64,000 nucleotides of DNA from Aphrocallistes beatrix (Eukaryota; Porifera; Hexactinellida; Sceptrulophora; Aphrocallistidae), in the NCBI GenBank assembly GCA_963281255.1, contig OY725498.1, positions 2,604,001 to 2,668,000 on the forward strand, in the 5' to 3' direction. This document shows, piece by piece, positions 58,433 through 64,000 of this stretch (positions within the stretch are counted from its first letter, which is position 1; every line of letters starts with the position of its first letter). The notes under the pieces were generated by a model, which did not search any database, was not told where the DNA came from, and saw nothing but the letters and a program-made list of their open reading frames with translations. A program made the position numbers and the translations under genes.

Positions 58433-58885
58433 TCATTATTGCTATGTCATCATGATGACGTAAGCATAATTAATTAAAATAATTTTTTGATGCATCATCT
58501 CAAACTATTAAATTTGAGCTCTAATATTTACCATTAAAATTAGGTGATGATGACGCGACACAAATTTTAACTGCAAATTGCTCAGAGGTCCTATGTCCGA
58601 TGGATCTAGGAATGAAATAGGTTCTTACGTACTTCACCAATGTTACCAATCTCAAGTTTCTAGCTCTTCTAGTTTTTGTGCGATAAGCAAAAAAAATCAT
58701 ACAATGCTACGTAATGATGATGATTTAGCATATATTGAAAATCGTATGAGTAGGTGCACATCTAAATATATGTCCGCAGCTTCACAAAATATTTCAGGAC
58801 GATATCTTTCAAACGTCTCTGCACCACTTACGGCCGGCAAGACACCAGCACTCATTTAGTAGTGCTACTATATTATTATATTGGA
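58428..58885 (+). repeat. Dispersed repeat J, copy 2
   Basis: Same order of blocks as 45364-45870, including CCTATGTCCGATGGATCTAG and GCTACGTAATGATGATGATT. The end contains CGGCCGGCAAGAC, and AGCACTCATTTAGTAGTGCT forms a 6-bp stem. Confidence 0.7.
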
Positions 58886-59157
58886 GCTGTGAGGGAAGAT
58901 GCCAAATATACTCAGTGTAAAACTTTGGAAATTCTGCGGTCCAAACTCGCTCCGCTGAGGGGAGGAAGCTGTCGTTTACAATCATACCTATTGTCGGTGT
59001 TTTCGATTACGAGAATTAGCACGAGCGGCGAAACTAATGGTTAATGGAAACCAAAGGGATTAAGTTCCTAGGTTTAAGACCCGCCAACATTATGTGAATA
59101 TTAGCGAATGAATGATCATTATTTAAAGTATTGGAAATAGTTGTAATCTTATTGCTA
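58886..59157. other. No gene seen
   Basis: A slightly GC-richer unique stretch (CGCTCCGCTGAGGGGAGG near 58950) without recognised content. Confidence 0.4.
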
Positions 59158-59650
59158 CAAGCGCGCTTCGCTTGCTTGCGCTGCGCGGCTGGCGGACACT
59201 TTGTGTCCGCCGGAGGCTCCCTTCGGTCGCCTGGAGGTGACATTGGTTAAATATAAGGGAGATGTAATCTCTAAATATATCCATCTTAGTTTTAAAATCG
59301 ATATCACTCGAAAAAACACCAAATTTGTCAATTTATAAAATTTTGGTGAGTAATGATGACGTCATAGCAAAGTGATGAGTCATCATTTTTTGATAATAGT
59401 TGCATCATATGTGAGACGTGTTAGTATACAGATTCTATTAAAATTTCAGCCTTCTATCTCCTATAATGGCTGAGTTATGCCCAAATAACTGTGTTGCTTA
59501 ACTTTTAAAAATGTGACAATGACGTCATAATTCCATGATGAGTCAACATTTTGCTCTGAGCTCAGAACTTACTGGAGCCATAGCCAAAAGACTCCCACAT
59601 GCCAAAAATTAGCTTTCTGTGCCCGGCAGTTTCTTCAATCAATTCGTTAC

Positions 59651-59687
<37 letters not shown>

Positions 59688-59715
59688 AACATTAATCGAG
59701 TTTTAATAGTAAGGA
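59158..59715 (-). mobile_element. Helitron-like element D8, complete
   Basis: CAAGCGCGCTTCGC at 59158 (A before it on the plus strand, T after the end on the element strand), intact hairpin stem GGCGGACAC near 59190, (TA)n at 59655-59682, GTTTTAATAGTAAGGA end at 59715 followed by T. Confidence 0.85.
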
Positions 59716-59837
59716 TATAACGCTAATAAAAACCGAAAATAATCGTTGAAACGGTAAATACTTGAACAGCGAGGGCTGCCTAAATAACAAAAATAAACTA
59801 CAAACTGAAAGTATTATACAAGTATCTCTGGTTGTTA

Positions 59838-60324
59838 TACTCTAACCGGACAAAAGTATTTGAAATTCTTACAATTTTCCATCATAACTAGTTATAAAGT
59901 GGATCTATTCGTGGATTGAAGATATGTAATCAAACTGTAACAGATACTGTAATTTCGATTTCAAATTCATATTCTACACATACGAATTACTCAGGTTTGA
60001 AGCCTTCTATTACTATATTAATTCATAAGTTGAATTATTATCAATCTATGCAACTTTGTGCCACTTTTCACTCCTATTACCATTAGACATGATGACGAGT
60101 AGTGGCACAAAGTGGCATAGTTTGATGAATCTTAACCTTGGAAGTGAATTAATCAATATAAGGCATCTAACCTGAGTAATTCGAATGTGTAGAATATGAA
60201 TTTTAAATCGAAATTATAATATCTATAACAGTTTGATTACATTTCACTCATGAATAGACCCACTTTATCACTAATTATGATGGAAGATAGTAAGGATTTC
60301 AAATACTTATGTCCGGTTAGAGTA
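59838..60324. mobile_element. Palindromic TA-target element, 487 bp
   Basis: TACTCTAACCGGACAAAAGT and its complement at the ends. The arms pair almost throughout (AGTGGATCTATTC, CAAACTGT, CATATTCTACACAT), turning near GTGGCACAAAGTGGCA. TA on both sides. Confidence 0.8.
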
Positions 60325-61297
60325 TATTAATTTTGCTACGAGCAGCATTAACTGCAGTTTGGAAAGTATAGCTATTCTTAATTAATCTTTAAAATCAATA
60401 AGGAATAGTATTAACATCAATAATAAAACGCCACAGTACATTTCCGAAACATAGATGTTTATTTTGAATCGATTTTGAAAGACCTTTTTGAGAAATTTCA
60501 AAAAATCCCCCTAATGTTGGCGATTTTCTGCTTTTGGCAAGAGATATCTCATAATTCATAGGTTTTAGCTCTAAATATAGTATTATCAAGGTATCGGAAA
60601 CTGCTGTTCCTGCAGTTTTTAATCACTAAAGCTAAGTTCTAACAGTTATAGCTTCAAAGTTAATGTATTTCAACGCAACGCAAATGATGCAATTTGTCCG
60701 TACTGCGTAATTATTTGGTTATACTTTTTGAACGGATTGCCCTATTCGGAAAATCTTTTCTTCAATGTAGTATATATCGAGGCTTAATTGACATTTTATG
60801 AGCATAGAATATTTCTAATTAGTTAATATCACCTATTCTAAACAATTCCACAGAGAATTGAATCAAGAATCGAATTTTCGAACAATGGGGGTCAAAAATT
60901 TGTCTTCCGAAACTTTAACTTTCTTGGACTTTTGATGTGTTTTAAGGATGCATTTGACTAACTGATATTTTGGTCTTGTTAGGAATTCGTTTTGGTTTTA
61001 TCGTACTTTTTCCGATTGATCCAGGACTATGGAATTATGAAGTCATTGTCACCTTTATATTTAGAAATTTCAGTTTTTCGACTAAAATCCAGTCATTTAA
61101 GTGATATCATCAAGGCGCCTTTTGGCGCATCCAGCGGACATATGGTGTCCGCCAGCCGCGCAGCGCAACCAAGCCAAGTGCCTTGTTATTAATATTTTTT
61201 CAAAAACAATATAATATCACTCTTCAACCACTAAATCTACTTTTTCATTTGTTTCGTGGGAATTATACAACCAGCTTCCTACAAATCTTGATGTTAA
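60325..61297. other. No gene; a deleted Helitron-like copy ends at 61188
   Basis: Unique AT-rich sequence to about 61000. From 61020 (GGAATTATGAAGTCATTGTC, AGTCATTTAAGTGATATC) to GCAACCAAGCCAAGTGCCTTG at 61187 there is a shortened family D relative with a weakened hairpin (GCGGACA TATGG TGTCCGC). Confidence 0.5.
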
Positions 61298-63224
61298 GGA
61301 TACCGCTCGTAAAAAATCCATAGGTTTGGCTTACAGCATATATCAAGAATAGAGATATATAAGATGTTAAGCGTGGGCAGGTAGTGCAATTAAAAAATAT
61401 TGAGACATGCCAAACAGTTTTTGGTTCGCATTTCTAGTTTTTGAGTTACAGCTTCTCAAAGTCGGTTTTTTCCGTTTTACCTAGCACATCTTAATGGTAA
61501 GCCCTCCTCCACTCTGTGATTTTTTTGAAACACACGTTTTGATCAAATGCTTCGAAAATTTATTCATATATAGTCTATTAAATTTGCAATCGCATAGAAC
61601 CAAAAGAAAGTTAAAATAACCAAAATTGTTAATTTTATAGGGTTTTAAAAAAATTGGCCAAAAAACGGCGAAAAAAGCCCGATTTTCTTTAGAAATCAGC
61701 ATTAAAATCACAAATTTATAAGATATCGAAAATCGAGTGGTCCTACGCTCATCGCCTAATGATATTGAACAACTGAAATTTTCAAACCTCTATCTCAAAG
61801 CAATTTTGAGTTAAAATTTTTGAAATACGGTCAATTTTGGAATTTTAAAGTCCCGAGATATAGGGATTTGAAGTTTTGATGTTAAGAAGGATGTAAAATG
61901 AGCTATTAACAATAAATAAAAGCATCCATGGGCATTTAATCGCATGTATACTAATGAATTAGATGTATTCCAACAGATTATGGTGAAAATAGCAAAATTG
62001 TACTGAAAATTCACAAATTATCTTGAGGCCTCTAACCCCGAATATTTTGAACCAATTAAGGAATATAATTCATATTCCTAGCACTACAAAGTATAATTCA
62101 TCGGTTTAGAATGAATAAAGAACTTCAAAAAAGTATATTAGGAAGTTAGAGCGAGAGTCTACGACTTTCAGTTTTCAAGTTAGGATTTTCGAAAAATGCT
62201 ACGTCATCACGTGATAAAAATTTAAAACTTAGCATTCCATTCCATGTAGTATACTTATTATTTACGAATCAGATATATACCGTCTTGAAAAGTATATTAG
62301 GAATTGAGAGCTAAGAATTTGGGTGTATATTTCCTGAGATATGGAGGAATATGTTTTTGGACCATAAATGGGGGCTTTGACCGAATTTTGGAGATAAATG
62401 CTTTGAACTTCCAAAATAATCATGTTGAGTGCTTCAAAATTTATGTATACATTGCTAGTGACTATTGCATTGTTTTTTGAGTATAATATGTAGCTACTTT
62501 TGGGAACTTATTTCATGACAAGATTCGCCATTTTCTAATATATTCAAAGTTCTCCATAGAATTTGTATTACAATAAAATCGATGATAAGTCAAGAAATAT
62601 TTACTTTTTGACAAAGAGATGTTTGAGGAACCTATATATTATCATATATATCCTTTCATTTAAGATCATAATAGATTATATATCTTCAATAGTTTTTAAG
62701 CATTGACATCGAGCACTTTCGGGGCCATAGAGAGGTTTGATGTCCGAACTTTACCTACAATATACTACAACTTACGAACTAAAGGTCGGATCTGAACAAA
62801 TTTTATTTTTAACTGTTCAGAATTCTTTTCTGTACACAATAGGTAATATCACAACGGCCATTTCCCAAGCATTTTAGAAATGAAGTCCCTCATAAAGATA
62901 TTTTTGATTGGATTTTAAGTGCCTCTTTTTCTAAATTCATCTGTTTTATAATATTTAAAGGGGCCAAAACCATTTTGAGGTTCATATAATTGAAAAACTA
63001 TCAGATAAGTTAGAAAATAATTGATGAATGCGCCGCAAAACAACGAATAACTTTCCGATTTTAAGTACGACTGAGCTTTAGGTGCTCAGTTCTAGAATAT
63101 CAAAATAAATACCGTCCAACAAGTACGATTAGATGGTAGACTCCTCAATAATCCGATGGAATTACCAATAAAAAATTTCACCATTTTTTTAAATGTCAGG
63201 TGATGTTTTTCGAGGGCGGTATCC
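61298..63224 (+). mobile_element. TTAA element family A, copy A2, complete
   Basis: GGATACCGCTCG at the left, GGGCGGTATCC at the right, TTAA at 61294-61297 and 63225-63228; 1927 bp. It has neither D nor B insertions, so it is the empty-site reference for D2 and B2. Non-coding. Confidence 0.85.
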
Positions 63225-63228
63225 TTAA

Positions 63229-64000
63229 ACTAATGTACGATTTATTAGAATTTAACTCAAAGAAAGTGGCTAGTACATATGGAAAATCAATCCTTGTTGT
63301 TTTTCTAAAAACAGAAGTGGGGGCGGTATTCAATATTTATAGTCCGAACAAAGTTTAGCGATTTTCAACTAGTTTGGATCAAGAACTAAGTTTGGCATAT
63401 AAACTCATGAGTTTTTGCTTTTTTAGAAAAATAATCATCTATAAAATAGTTCTTTTTCTTGATTAGACTCAAATAATGAGAATTATATTAAAAGTGAAAT
63501 ACTTTTAAGTTTTAAAAACATTTATTGATGTAAGGTATATGTCTATTTATTGTGTTTGAGTAAATTTGAGTAAATTATCCCAAACTAGATGATCAGGGAG
63601 AATTGTAATTGAAGGGTGCGCACTCCCAAACAAAAAGAGTGTGGAGGCGGGGGTCTCAGCCGTGCCCCCCCTACAAAACACCACCGGTATTCTCGCTACA
63701 ATCTTGCAAACGATGTACATTATTCAAAAATGTTTGATTCATCACTAGCTTTTAATCTGATAATTTCACGTTTGCTTTCGAATATGCTATTCATTATTCA
63801 GAATTGTTTGACTGGGATGATGATGAAATGATACTAACCAAACCACTTATGTTGTCAGATCTATCATTTGAAAATTAGAAAACTGTATGAATGCCATTTA
63901 AAAAACAGATTATGATATCTTAGCAATAAACAATGTGTTGAGAGATTTGTAAAATTAGTTACAGAAGCGTCCCAACCCGTATATGGAAGATAAAATTGTA
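63229..64000. other. No gene seen
   Basis: AT-rich, with a small GC-rich patch at 63615-63690 and a 71-codon frame over it that I do not recognise and do not call. Confidence 0.4.

Overview
This is an AT-rich (roughly 30-33 percent GC by eye) stretch of an animal nuclear genome that is almost entirely transposon sequence around one intact host gene. The intact gene is an intronless, two-domain creatine kinase of 770 residues at 41295-43607, with an MGCGSS start suited to N-myristoylation, the arrangement known for flagellar creatine kinases. Arthropods and nematodes use arginine kinase rather than creatine kinase, so the kinase argues for another invertebrate lineage. I cannot name the phylum.

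Layout. 1-11.7 kb: nested TTAA-flanked elements of three related types, called here A (ends GGATACCGCCCTCG), B (ends GGTTGGTGTTTCC) and C (ends GGTTGG.CTTTCC), with Helitron-like copies (family D). 11.77-17.86 kb: a 6.1 kb transposon (E) with inverted repeats of about 600 bp around a decayed, intron-containing gene of the SHGK/CDGIG family, itself loaded with small TA-target elements. 17.9-18.9 kb: one D element inside another. 18.98-26.83 kb: two copies of a duplicated segment, which serve as empty sites for later insertions, and a decayed hAT gene between them. 27.8-30.3 kb: a TA-target element carrying a GC-rich Ty3/Gypsy fragment. 30.9-41.1 kb: A, B, C and D copies and a 3.1 kb mariner-ended palindrome that holds a P-element-like fragment. 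41.3-43.6 kb: the creatine kinase. 43.6-49.6 kb: mostly low-information sequence with a 49-bp-arm hairpin and small elements. 49.64-53.29 kb: a Ginger1-like transposon with 4-bp target duplications, interrupted by a pogo-like element. 55.5-57.9 kb: a hAT (ZBED5-like) transposon with 8-bp target duplications. 58-64 kb: more D and A copies.

Apart from the kinase every recognisable coding sequence is a broken transposase or retroelement gene. The window is most useful as a record of insertions: family copies inside it supply pre-insertion sequences for many elements, so boundaries and target duplications could be read directly. I found no tRNA or rRNA gene and no CRISPR array. Percentages and family assignments are by eye; no database was searched.
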